NCBI GenBank assembly: GCA_934772445.1
Contig: CAKVMJ010000019.1
Span: 1 to 26,620, forward strand
Direction: 5' to 3'
From: an uncultured Clostridia bacterium
GTDB taxonomy: Bacteria; Bacillota; Clostridia; Christensenellales; UBA1242
Length of the DNA stretch: 26,620 bases
Numbering within the stretch: position 1 is the stretch's first letter; every line of letters begins with the position of its first letter. Below the pieces are notes generated by a model. It made no database searches, had not been told where the DNA came from, and saw nothing but the letters and a program-made list of their open reading frames with translations. This document shows, one piece after another, positions 7,973 to 15,875 of this stretch. The translations under genes were made by a program, and so were the position numbers.

Positions 7973-8240
7973 AACATTTTATATGCCACTATATAAGTGT
8001 AAATGTTGTGGCGAAATTTTTAGTAAACCGCAATTAGAAGATTTTGAAATCGTTTACAAAAAATATCGTTGTCATGGGAGATGGTGTTTGTGTGAAAGGT
8101 GCTTAGAAAAAGGAGTAAATACCCCTAGTATCACGCATTTTACAAAACGCCTACAAAACAAAAACATGATTTTATTTTTGAGAGAATTGATAGATTTAAT
8201 CTTAAAATATAAGGTAAATCAAGGAGATTGTTTTTTTTAA
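7959..8240 (+). CDS. Small zinc-finger-like protein
   Basis: This 93-aa protein has CKCCGEIF near its start and CLCERCLEKG in the middle, two Cys pairs that could hold one zinc ion, followed by a basic helix (HFTKRLQNKN) and a hydrophobic C-terminal helix. I do not recognise the family. The GTG at 7959 was chosen because TTTTGGAG lies 7 bp upstream. The longer start at 7923 lacks a ribosome site and would overlap the regulator gene by 50 bp. ATG 7983 is an alternative. It overlaps the regulator gene and is followed after 12 bp by the GIY-YIG gene, so co-translation is likely. A nucleic-acid-binding adaptor is one possibility. Confidence 0.6.
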   Translation: MERTETFYMPLYKCKCCGEIFSKPQLEDFEIVYKKYRCHGRWCLCERCLEKGVNTPSITHFTKRLQNKNMILFLRELIDLILKYKVNQGDCFF

Positions 8241-8252
8241 GGAGATTAAAAA

Positions 8253-8714
8253 ATGATTAAAAGATTTTTTGATAGAGATTTTGAATTTGGCGGAACATTG
8301 AGAGATTTGAACGAGAGCAAAGGAAATTACTATGGAGTTTATATTATTGTTCTTCCTAGTGATTTTGGAAAAGTAGATTTTAACGAGACTGCTAATTTAG
8401 AGATATGGAGAGATAGAAAAGTCGCTGTTTCCATTGATGAGTTGCAAAACAGATGGTTGAAGGATGCGGATGTTCTATATATTGGGAAAAGCGAATCTAA
8501 AACTGTTTACAAAAGAGTCTTGGAACATCTCAAGTTTTGGGGTGGGAAAAATGTTTCTGCCTTCGGTGGTAGAATAATTGGACAAATACAAAATTATGAA
8601 AACTTGCATATATGGTATATGAAGTGTGAATATTCTGAAAAAGTAAAAAAAGAATTGTTGTGTGAATTTAAAAACAAATATGGACAGTTGCCTTTTGCAA
8701 ATTTGAAACAATAA
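8253..8714 (+). CDS. GIY-YIG nuclease family protein
   Basis: This 153-aa single-domain protein has GVY at residues 28-30 and YIG at 76-78 (VLYIGKSES), then a KRVLEHLKFW helix with the catalytic-type Arg, and near the end CEFKNKYGQLPFAN with the metal-binding Glu and the terminal Asn seen in GIY-YIG enzymes. GIY and YIG are normally about 10 residues apart; here about 45 residues separate them, an insertion in the first beta-hairpin that occurs in some subfamilies. It has no DNA-binding domain of its own, so specificity may come from a partner such as the zinc-finger protein encoded 12 bp upstream. The ribosome site is AAGGAG. Expected activity is metal-dependent DNA cleavage. Confidence 0.78.
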   Translation: MIKRFFDRDFEFGGTLRDLNESKGNYYGVYIIVLPSDFGKVDFNETANLEIWRDRKVAVSIDELQNRWLKDADVLYIGKSESKTVYKRVLEHLKFWGGKNVSAFGGRIIGQIQNYENLHIWYMKCEYSEKVKKELLCEFKNKYGQLPFANLKQ

Positions 8715-8726
8715 ACAGGTGTTTTG

Positions 8727-9170
8727 ATGGAGAATGATAAATATAATTTGGAAAGGTTTATAAAAGCACAAAATAAAATTTATTGTGATGTTATCAAACA
8801 ATTAAAAAATGGTTATAAGGAAACACATTGGATTTGGTATATATTCCCACAATTAAAGGGCCTTGGAAAAAGTGAATATTCAAATATTTATGGAATTGAA
8901 AATATAGAAGAAGCGGTGGCATATGCGAAAAACAAAATTTTGTGGGATAGATATTTGGAATGTTGTAATATTTTGTTAAATTTAAAAGACTTTACTATCT
9001 ATGAAATATTGGGATTTATAGATTCAATAAAATTTTGTTCTTCATTAACTCTATTTTACGAAGTAACAAAATTACCAATATTAAAGAATTTATTATTTAA
9101 GTATTTTGGTGGGAACAGATGTGAAATAACATTAAACAAAATAAGAGATTTTAAGAATAAAAATGTATGA
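8727..9170 (+). CDS. DUF1810 family protein
   Basis: This 147-aa protein spans the whole DUF1810 domain: YNLERFIKAQNKIY at the start, the hallmark HWIWYIFPQLKGLG near residue 35, SNIYGIENIEEAVAYA, the ILNLKDFTIYEILGFIDSIKFCSSLTLF core, and a FGGNRCEITLNKI end. The family is small and widespread, of unproven function. The ATG at 8727 follows AGGTGTTTTG. The TTG three bases earlier is unlikely. It lies 12 bp after the GIY-YIG gene, so the two are probably co-expressed. Such proteins can be chromosomal or element-borne; the neighbours here favour an accessory role. Confidence 0.85.
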   Translation: MENDKYNLERFIKAQNKIYCDVIKQLKNGYKETHWIWYIFPQLKGLGKSEYSNIYGIENIEEAVAYAKNKILWDRYLECCNILLNLKDFTIYEILGFIDSIKFCSSLTLFYEVTKLPILKNLLFKYFGGNRCEITLNKIRDFKNKNV

Positions 9171-9241
9171 TAAAATAATTTACTTGTTTTAATTGAGAAT
9201 TTTTATAACATATTCCATATACAAAAAGGAGGAAAAAAATT

Positions 9242-10366
9242 ATGAATACAAACAAAAAAATTATAGATAAAGAAGAGGATTTTGATACTTGGTGCAAAAT
9301 GCTACTAGATTATACCCAAGCAATGGTTCATAATCCAACAGTTGCGAACAAGTGGATATTTGATAGAGCAAGTCACGATGAGTGGGTTTTATCAAAATTT
9401 CCAAAACATTTAGCAAGTGTAAAAGCTTACAATGAGTTTTATGATTTGACAGGCAAAGACATAAGAGATTATGGCTGGTTAAGTTCAGTTAGAACCAATG
9501 ATGGGACAAAAATAATTGTTCATCAACATTTTGTAGATGAACATATGACGACTGCTTTTGATTTTAAAACCAAACTGCTTAAACTTTGCGAAGAAGGAAA
9601 ACTTGATGTTGAAAAAATCAAAGAACTTATTTCAAAGCAACGACTTTGTTGGATAACAAAAGATGAAAACAAACAACTAAACGCACTAGGATACAGAAAA
9701 CATCGTGAAAATCCGCTAAAAGCTTACGAAGATTGTGGTATAGAAATTTACGACAGAGAAAATGAAGATTTAAACGATATTCAAACAAATCCACACAGTA
9801 TAACACCTTCTTCAAAATTGAAAAAAATATGTCCAGAGTTAGAAATAGAGGTTCCTGAAATGAAAGATGAAGAAAAGATAAGAAGAGATTTCTTTGATAA
9901 ATTAGCACAATGTTTTAAAGAAAATTACCCTGATTTCTTTGTAAAATATAGAAATAATCGTGAACATTTTGATATTCGTAAAATGAACGATTTGACATTT
10001 AGTAAAATTATGGTAAATGTAAGAGTTAACCGTTATGCTTGTTTGCACGATATTTGTGTGTATCTTGGAGATAAAGATGCAAAAACTATTTACGACAAAC
10101 TTTATTTGCATAAAAAAGAGATTGAAAACGAAATTGGTTATGAACTTATTTGGGATAGAAATAACGAAAAAATGGCAACAAGAATTAATAGATTTGGAAA
10201 GTATTACAAAAAACCAAGCTCTCGCCGATTAAATGACCCACGATTTGATACAACAAATTATTCAAATTACGATTTTGACCTTGATGTAGAAAAGGTGGCA
10301 AACGAACTTGTGAATATATACAATGTTTTTATGCCAAGAGTAAAAAGTGCTATAGTGAATTTATAA
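9242..10366 (+). CDS. Protein with a C-terminal DUF4268-like domain
   Basis: This 374-aa protein has two parts. The C-terminal domain (about 215-325) resembles DUF4268: a helical FFDKLAQCFKENYPDFF, then VNRYACLHDICVYLGDKDAKTIYDKLYLHKKEIENEIG, then LIWDRNNEKMATRI. This fold occurs in proteins tied to restriction-modification and nuclease systems. The N-terminal part (1-150) has conserved-looking aromatic and histidine blocks (NKWIFDRASHDEWVLSKFP, VHQHFVDEHMTTAF, CWITKDENKQLNALGYRKHR) that I cannot place. An acidic linker joins them. The start follows GGAGG. It is the last intact gene of the 7682-10366 run, 71 bp after DUF1810, and may have its own promoter. No catalytic motif is certain. Confidence 0.65.
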   Translation: MNTNKKIIDKEEDFDTWCKMLLDYTQAMVHNPTVANKWIFDRASHDEWVLSKFPKHLASVKAYNEFYDLTGKDIRDYGWLSSVRTNDGTKIIVHQHFVDEHMTTAFDFKTKLLKLCEEGKLDVEKIKELISKQRLCWITKDENKQLNALGYRKHRENPLKAYEDCGIEIYDRENEDLNDIQTNPHSITPSSKLKKICPELEIEVPEMKDEEKIRRDFFDKLAQCFKENYPDFFVKYRNNREHFDIRKMNDLTFSKIMVNVRVNRYACLHDICVYLGDKDAKTIYDKLYLHKKEIENEIGYELIWDRNNEKMATRINRFGKYYKKPSSRRLNDPRFDTTNYSNYDFDLDVEKVANELVNIYNVFMPRVKSAIVNL

Positions 10367-10452
10367 AATCAGTATAATAGATATATAAAATTTAATAACT
10401 CACATAGGAAATAACTATGTTATGTTAATCTATATATAAATAAAACTTGTAT

Positions 10453-10788
10453 ATGTGTACCCGTTTATTAATCTTCGTTGCGGATAAGATAAGTTTTTGG
10501 GGTGGTGAAGTCTTACTATATGATGGTTTTAATATATTACTGAAGAAAGCAAAAGAACTTGATGTACAATGTTCATTTACAACAAATGGAACAAATTAAA
10601 ATAAAAATAATTTTGCTAAATATTTAAACTATGTGGGAGATACTACATTTTTATTAGATTTTATATCCAATGAAAAGAATAAGTTACTTAAACGAGGAAG
10701 TAATTACTTTAATAAAAGAGAATTAATTCATATTGTGAAATTGAAAAATAATTTTGATTCGGTTGGTTTATTTTTATATTTAATGTAA
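10453..10788 (+). pseudogene. Decayed radical-SAM enzyme fragment
   Basis: Translating from 10453 gives a stretch with ISFWGGEVLLYDGFNILL, then KKAKELDV and FTTNGTN. This is the GGE block and the TTNGT strand of radical-SAM enzymes. It stops at TAA 10597-10599, but the same frame then runs on (FAKYLNYVGDTTFLLDF, NKRELIHIVKLKNNFDSVG) to TAA 10786-10788, as expected for an ORF broken by one nonsense change. The iron-sulfur CxxxCxxC motif that should precede GGE is absent, and there is no ribosome site, so the 5' end is lost and the remnant cannot be an active enzyme. Confidence 0.72.
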
Positions 10789-10813
10789 AATGTTAAGAAT
10801 AAAGGGAGGTGTT

Positions 10814-12874
10814 ATGGATAAAAATTTAGATTACGAAAAAGAAAAGTATAAAAAATTTAAGAAAACAATCGAAGAATACAAATTAAAGTTAAAAAAAGAT
10901 AGAGAAATTGCTTTGGATATGCCTATTGAAACAGATAATGGATTTAATGTTGAAAGAGAACGCTTGATTGATGATATTGATGAAAAATTAGGTATATTGA
11001 ATAGGCATAAAGATGACCCATATTTTGCAAAACTATTATTTAAAGATATTGAAGATGGGGAAGAGTTTAATGGCTATATAGGTAGAGTGAGTATTGGTCA
11101 AATTTCAGACCCTAGCGATAATAAGATTGTGGATTGGCGTGCACCTATAGCGGATTTATATTACAATGGAAGAATTGGGCACAGTAGTTATAAATCTTTA
11201 GAAAAAGAATATACGGTTGATTTAAAATTAAAACGACAAATTAAGTGTAAAGATGATGATGTGGAATCTATCTATGATTTAGATGATAAAATTTCTAACG
11301 ATGAATTTTTAATTCCATATTTAACGCAGAGTGCGGATAATAGACTTAAAAATATTGTTGCCACAATCCAACAAGAGCAAAACGATATTATTCGTTGTTC
11401 TCCATACCAAAACCTCGTTGTTCAAGGTGTTGCAGGCTCTGGAAAAACTACTGTTGCATTGCATAGATTATCTTATGTTATATACAATTATAAAAAAGTA
11501 CTTTCCCCAAGCGATTTATTAATAATATCTCCAAATGAAATATTTCTACATTATATTTCAACAATATTAGTAGATTTAGAGGCGGATAAATCTAATAGTT
11601 TTTCATTAAATAAAATTGTAAATGATTTATTGCAAACGGATTATGAGTTGCTTGCAAAGCATCATCAATTTAGCTGTCTTCAAAAAGAAAAAGTTTCAAC
11701 AGATTATTTGTCTTATAAAAATAGTAAAAACTTTATGATTGTATTAGAAAGTTTTTTAAAGGATTTTATAAGCAATTTAACGAATAAACCTTTAATTGTG
11801 AAAGGTGTAAAACTTTTAGATGGAGAGGATTTAAAAAATTTCTTTATCGAACCTAATATTGAAAAGCCAATTGAAAAGGTGATTGATGATGGCTGTAAAA
11901 GGCTTGGAATTGCACTTTCAACCGAAACCGAATTAAAAAGAAAAGCAATTTTAAATATAGATAAATCTGATAAAGACTTTTCAACAAGAAATTCAATTAA
12001 AGAATTAATGGATTCTGGCAATTTCGGTTATATTAGAAAAACTATTAAAACAAATTTTAATGTGTTATCTATTTATAAAGACTTTATAAAGAGTATAGAA
12101 AAATACTCTGATTATAAGGAAATTCAAATATTAAAAAAATATACTTTAAAAAATCTCACATCAAAACGAATAGCTTATGATGATTATGCTAGTTTGTTAT
12201 ATTTGATTACAAGGCTAATTGAGCTTCCATTTTATAATAGAATAAGATGTGTTTTTATAGATGAGGCTCAAGACCTAAGCGAGTTGATGTTTGTTGCGTT
12301 AAAGCAATTGTTTAAATTTGCAAAGTTCTCTATCTTTGGAGATATTGCTCAAGGGATCTATGATTATGAAGCTATAAAAGATTGGAGTTTTGTGGTGGAT
12401 AACTTTGAAGAAACAAAAATGTTATTTTTAAATAGAAGTTATAGAACCAGTGTTGAGATTATGATGGAAGCAAATAAAGACTTAGTAAAACTCGGTCTAG
12501 AACCAGCAAATAATGTGGTTAGACACGGAGAACAAGTTGAGTTTGAGAACAATCATAATATTGAAACGATAAAGAAATGGATTGATGTTTTAAATATAAA
12601 ATTCAACAACACTGCAATTATTTGTAAAGATGAACTTGAATTAGCCAAGGCTCAACAGAAATTAAAAGACTTAAACTTAGTTGTTATTAACGAAGATAAC
12701 TCTTCTTATAATGATAACAAAAATATTTTGTTATCAGTTCAAACGGCTAAGGGGTTAGAATTTGATTCTGTGATTATTTATAATAGTGGTTCGTTTGGTG
12801 ATAGTGGTTTAGATTTAAAACAACTCTATGTGGCGAAAACTCGTGCATTGCATAAATTGATTATTTGCAAATAA
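10814..12874 (+). CDS. helD: HelD-like UvrD-family ATPase
   Basis: This 686-aa protein matches HelD, the UvrD/PcrA-related ATPase that releases stalled RNA polymerase. Visible parts: a coiled-coil N-terminal arm (KEKYKKFKKTIEEYKLKLKK), the HelD-specific YIGRVSIGQISD and VDWRAPIADLYY block near residue 90-120, Walker A GVAGSGKTT at about 205-213, Walker B FIDEAQDLSELM near 480, the LNRSYRT motif, and C-terminal VQTAKGLEFDSVIIY and LYVAKTRA. It is shorter than the roughly 770-aa Bacillus protein, mainly in the middle insert. ATG 10814 is chosen over 10790 because GGGAGGTGTT lies directly upstream. Its place inside an accessory island, right after a pseudogene, suggests an acquired copy; some HelD homologues confer rifamycin tolerance. 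Confidence 0.88.
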   Translation: MDKNLDYEKEKYKKFKKTIEEYKLKLKKDREIALDMPIETDNGFNVERERLIDDIDEKLGILNRHKDDPYFAKLLFKDIEDGEEFNGYIGRVSIGQISDPSDNKIVDWRAPIADLYYNGRIGHSSYKSLEKEYTVDLKLKRQIKCKDDDVESIYDLDDKISNDEFLIPYLTQSADNRLKNIVATIQQEQNDIIRCSPYQNLVVQGVAGSGKTTVALHRLSYVIYNYKKVLSPSDLLIISPNEIFLHYISTILVDLEADKSNSFSLNKIVNDLLQTDYELLAKHHQFSCLQKEKVSTDYLSYKNSKNFMIVLESFLKDFISNLTNKPLIVKGVKLLDGEDLKNFFIEPNIEKPIEKVIDDGCKRLGIALSTETELKRKAILNIDKSDKDFSTRNSIKELMDSGNFGYIRKTIKTNFNVLSIYKDFIKSIEKYSDYKEIQILKKYTLKNLTSKRIAYDDYASLLYLITRLIELPFYNRIRCVFIDEAQDLSELMFVALKQLFKFAKFSIFGDIAQGIYDYEAIKDWSFVVDNFEETKMLFLNRSYRTSVEIMMEANKDLVKLGLEPANNVVRHGEQVEFENNHNIETIKKWIDVLNIKFNNTAIICKDELELAKAQQKLKDLNLVVINEDNSSYNDNKNILLSVQTAKGLEFDSVIIYNSGSFGDSGLDLKQLYVAKTRALHKLIICK

Positions 12875-13017
12875 TAATTGTATTTGTTTTTATACTACAT
12901 TAAATATGTTAATTAGTTAAAATTAAGTATTTTTACCCAAAAAATACATACTTATTGTCAGAAAGTATATAAAATTATGTTAAAAATTATATTTTACTAA
13001 AAATAGAGGAAAGAAAA

Positions 13018-13314
13018 ATGAAAGTTATAACAATATGCGGAAGTATGAGATTTGCTAAAGATATGATAAGTTTAGCAAGTGAATTGGAAATTGAAAAGGG
13101 GTGGTGCGTTTTGCAATGCGTTTATGATATTAATCCAGAAAAGCTAACTTTAGAGGATATAGAAAAACTTTCATTGCTTCATTTTAAAAGAATTGATATT
13201 AGTGATGGTATATTTGTTGTCAATAAGGGTGGATATATTGGCAATCAAACAAGAAAAGAAATAGAATATGCAAAAAAGAATAATAAAGAAATTTATTATT
13301 GGGAAGAGGTTTAA
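13018..13314 (+). CDS. Nucleoside 2-deoxyribosyltransferase-like protein
   Basis: This 98-aa Rossmann-like protein opens with ITICGSMRFAKDM (the nucleotide-binding loop), continues with KGWCVLQCVYDINPE and LHFKRIDISDGIFVVNKGGYIG, and ends TRKEIEYAKKNNKEIYYW. This layout matches the small nucleoside 2-deoxyribosyltransferase / DUF4406-like family common in Firmicutes. Such enzymes swap bases on deoxynucleosides or hydrolyse N-glycosidic bonds, the Asp of ISDGIFVVN and the EIEYA Glu being the likely active residues. The ATG follows AGAGGAAAG. Only 2 bp separate its stop from a broken flavoprotein ORF, so the two were once an operon. Confidence 0.75.
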   Translation: MKVITICGSMRFAKDMISLASELEIEKGWCVLQCVYDINPEKLTLEDIEKLSLLHFKRIDISDGIFVVNKGGYIGNQTRKEIEYAKKNNKEIYYWEEV

Positions 13315-13316
13315 CT

Positions 13317-13450
13317 ATGAAGATATTGGTTTTAAATGGAAGTCCTAAAAAGATAAAAGCGATACGATGAATGTAACTCGTGCATTTTTGAAAGGTATTG
13401 AAAATGAAAATTTGCAATGGCTAAAAATAAAAAGCATTAGAATTTACTAA
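13317..13450 (+). pseudogene. Truncated, frameshifted flavodoxin-like oxidoreductase remnant
   Basis: ATG 13317 begins MKILVLNGSPKK, the FMN-binding loop of NAD(P)H-dependent FMN reductases, but the frame ends at TGA 13368. In another frame, KSDTMNVTRAFLKGIENENL continues exactly as this family does (SDTMN.T.AFL.GI), so a frameshift lies in the A-rich stretch near 13350-13356. After about 30 residues the homology ends at TAA 13448, where a terminator takes over. The rest of the gene is deleted. Confidence 0.75.
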
Positions 13451-13460
13451 TGCTTTTTTA
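13429..13460 (+). terminator. Rho-independent terminator at the island end
   Basis: AAAAAGCATTAG (13429-13440) pairs with CTAATGCTTTTTT (13447-13459), with the T-run on the plus strand. It overlaps the end of the flavoprotein remnant and closes the HelD/deoxyribosyltransferase side of the island. Confidence 0.85.
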
Positions 13461-13601
13461 TATCACGAATTCATTTATCATATCATTTAATCAATTAATA
13501 GTTTGTGGTTTTATTCGTGTATTATTTCTATCTATTTTCTTGGCGGTATAATAATTGTAATTTTTTATCCATAAAATTAGAGAATAATTTTATTTTTTAA
13601 C

Positions 13602-15779
13602 TTACATCTCTTTTTCATTTTCATTACCAATAAATTCATCAGTCATTTGAGTTGATAATTTTATGTAATGTTTATCTAATTGGGTATTATCTGTTTTTTC
13701 TGTCTTGGTTGATTCTTTGTTATCGTTATCTAAATTGTGATTAGTTAAATTTTCAGTATGGCTATACTCGTTATAATTTTTATTATCTGGGTTATAAGGA
13801 TTAAGATATGAATTTTGCCAAGTTTTTTCTAAGTCCTCTAAAATTTCTGGTGAGGTATGATATTGCTTATTTCTTTCCTTATTTGCCTTTTTGCAAACCT
13901 CAATAATATATGGTGTGTTTTTAATATATGCTTCTTTAGCATAGTTTAATTGAAGTTTTAAGTTTGTAAAGAATCTTGTAGTTGTAGGTCCTGCTAAATG
14001 GCTAGGTAAAAGTGTGGCTTCAATTTTATTATTATGAACAACTTGAGCTCTAAAAACTGAATCTTGGATTGTGGCAAGTTGAACATCTCTCAAAACTTTG
14101 GCTGGATAGATTTCTGAGTCTTTTGTTAATCCTAGATTGTATGTGGCGTTTTGAAATGGTGATAAATAAGGTTTTTCTGCAATTTTAACAACTTTATATG
14201 TACCTCTTTTTGTAGCCATTTCTGTTAATGTTAATTTGCTATACGCATCATCATCTTTATGCCTAGCAACTTTTTCATTTATTATTTGATAATATTTCTT
14301 TGCACCGGGATTTTGATATAATAATGTATCGGTATCAAGAGGTCCTTTAAAGTCCTCAAAATTACTATTGATAAGATAATTGTTGAACATTTCAATAATT
14401 ATAGGCGAATTAAAAGTGAAATTGTTAACAAATCTCATAGCTTCAAGAACTTCGTTTGTAATTTTATATTCTTTATCCTCCAGATAAGTATGAAGTCTAT
14501 CTCTGCTATCCCAATTATCTTTATAAAGAAGTGCAGAATTATCCTTTGAGGTGTTATCTGTAAAGTGAGTATGTTCACCGCGAAATTTTTCATTATCATT
14601 GTAATTAGATTTATCTATAGAAAGAAATGAAAAACTATCGTTTGGTTCGCTTCTTGTAACAAATGAACGAATACCATAAAATGGGTAAGATGGTTTTAAT
14701 AGGTTGCTTGTTGAATCGTTCAAAGATTTGTAATTTAATCTCACAATATCTCCGTTTGCATCGTTATAGGAAAATATTAAACCTAAAGCAATATATTTAA
14801 GTGCAATATCGCTTGGAAGTAATCTATCTTCTCCAAGTGCTTTTCGAATTGTTGCATCGTTATCTTTATCCGAGATGTTGCCAATAAATTGTAATTTGCC
14901 TATATAATCATCTAATGGTGCTAACTTTTTAAATAACGAACCTCTTTGCTTTACGGGAACATATTGGCTATAAAGATGATTAAAGTAATCTTGGGAAAGG
15001 GCTTCCTCTTTTTTTATTGGTGGATTTAATTTAGGTTGAGGCTTAGGCTCTTCAATTTGAATTTCTGTTTCTGGGTTTTCCATTAATTGCATACCCTTAA
15101 ATAATGTGTTCCAATATTCGCCATCATTTAAAAGCATTTCTTTTTTGTTATCCGAACATATTAAATATTGTTTCAAATCTTTTTGAAGATTTTCAAATTT
15201 TCTATCTTTAGAAAGCATAATTTTAGAAAATGTTTCTCTTAGGGTATCTAAAATATTTGGCTGTTCATCTCTCTTAATACTTGAGATTATTTCAGGAACA
15301 TCATTTGGATTGTTGTAAATTTTAGAGGCTAGGGAATAAGTTCGAACTTTATATAGTTCTTTTTCAAGTTTAACATATTGAGTTGGCGAGAAAAAACCAA
15401 TGTTTTCTTTAAGATAAGAAAACAATTCGTTAAAATCTTCATTAATATCTTCAAGCGGTTCTGTTTTTGCTCTTGAGAGCAATTTATTGCATTCTTCTAA
15501 GAAAATATCGCCAACTTTTTGTTCACCAAAACAAGCTGAGTGTTGAATTATGCTTTTGTTTACTTCTGTTTGAAGGCTCATTAATTTAGCATAGTTGTTT
15601 TCTAAAACCACTTCTCCTGCTTTTCTGGTTGCCCATTGGTTATCCACCATTGCAGTAAACTTATCTATTTCATCGCTTAAGCGTTTGTATTCTTCTGGGT
15701 TGTCATCAACCAAAGATTGTAATTCAGTTTTCAAACTGTTGGCTAATCTTATATAAGCCACCTCTGAATTATATGTCAT
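13602..15779 (-). CDS. Unrecognised 725-aa protein
   Basis: I do not recognise this protein. It has no signal peptide or membrane segment. Residues 1-235 are largely helical and charged (LKTELQSLVDDNPEEYKRLSDEIDKF, then ENLQKDLKQYLI). A proline/lysine linker PKPQPKLNPPIKKEE lies near 250. A second region (about 270-600) mixes aromatic and hydrophobic blocks such as YNLGLTKDSEIYPAKVLRDVQ and AGPTTTRFFTNLKLQLNYAKEA. The last 90 residues are low-complexity, Asn/Asp/Lys-rich and probably disordered. It is monocistronic, starts at ATG after AAAGGTGGAAATTTT, and has a good promoter. The architecture suggests a cytoplasmic scaffold or a lineage-specific protein. Divergent from the Ogt-like gene. Confidence 0.7.
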   Translation of the reverse strand: MTYNSEVAYIRLANSLKTELQSLVDDNPEEYKRLSDEIDKFTAMVDNQWATRKAGEVVLENNYAKLMSLQTEVNKSIIQHSACFGEQKVGDIFLEECNKLLSRAKTEPLEDINEDFNELFSYLKENIGFFSPTQYVKLEKELYKVRTYSLASKIYNNPNDVPEIISSIKRDEQPNILDTLRETFSKIMLSKDRKFENLQKDLKQYLICSDNKKEMLLNDGEYWNTLFKGMQLMENPETEIQIEEPKPQPKLNPPIKKEEALSQDYFNHLYSQYVPVKQRGSLFKKLAPLDDYIGKLQFIGNISDKDNDATIRKALGEDRLLPSDIALKYIALGLIFSYNDANGDIVRLNYKSLNDSTSNLLKPSYPFYGIRSFVTRSEPNDSFSFLSIDKSNYNDNEKFRGEHTHFTDNTSKDNSALLYKDNWDSRDRLHTYLEDKEYKITNEVLEAMRFVNNFTFNSPIIIEMFNNYLINSNFEDFKGPLDTDTLLYQNPGAKKYYQIINEKVARHKDDDAYSKLTLTEMATKRGTYKVVKIAEKPYLSPFQNATYNLGLTKDSEIYPAKVLRDVQLATIQDSVFRAQVVHNNKIEATLLPSHLAGPTTTRFFTNLKLQLNYAKEAYIKNTPYIIEVCKKANKERNKQYHTSPEILEDLEKTWQNSYLNPYNPDNKNYNEYSHTENLTNHNLDNDNKESTKTEKTDNTQLDKHYIKLSTQMTDEFIGNENEKEM

Positions 15780-15817
15780 AAAATTTCCACCTTTTAATTA
15801 ATCATATAAGTTAATGT

Positions 15818-15845
15818 ATTTTAACATAGAATTAGATTTTGTCAA
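15818..15845 (-). promoter_or_regulatory. Promoter of the 725-aa protein gene
   Basis: On the minus strand, TTGACA (15840-15845), a 16-bp spacer and TAAAAT (15818-15823) lie about 40 bp before the start codon. The divergent alkyltransferase gene begins only 30 bp from the -35 box. Confidence 0.75.
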
Positions 15846-15875
15846 GATAGCTTGAATTAGAAAATATATAAATCT

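Noticed and set aside
10597..10599. Stop inside the radical-SAM frame as recoding (selenocysteine or pyrrolysine)
   Set aside because: The codon is TAA, which is neither the selenocysteine (TGA) nor the pyrrolysine (TAG) codon, and the 5' catalytic motif is missing.
11713..12021. Minus-strand ORF inside helD
   Set aside because: Lies wholly within a well-supported HelD gene and has Ser/Phe-rich antisense composition.
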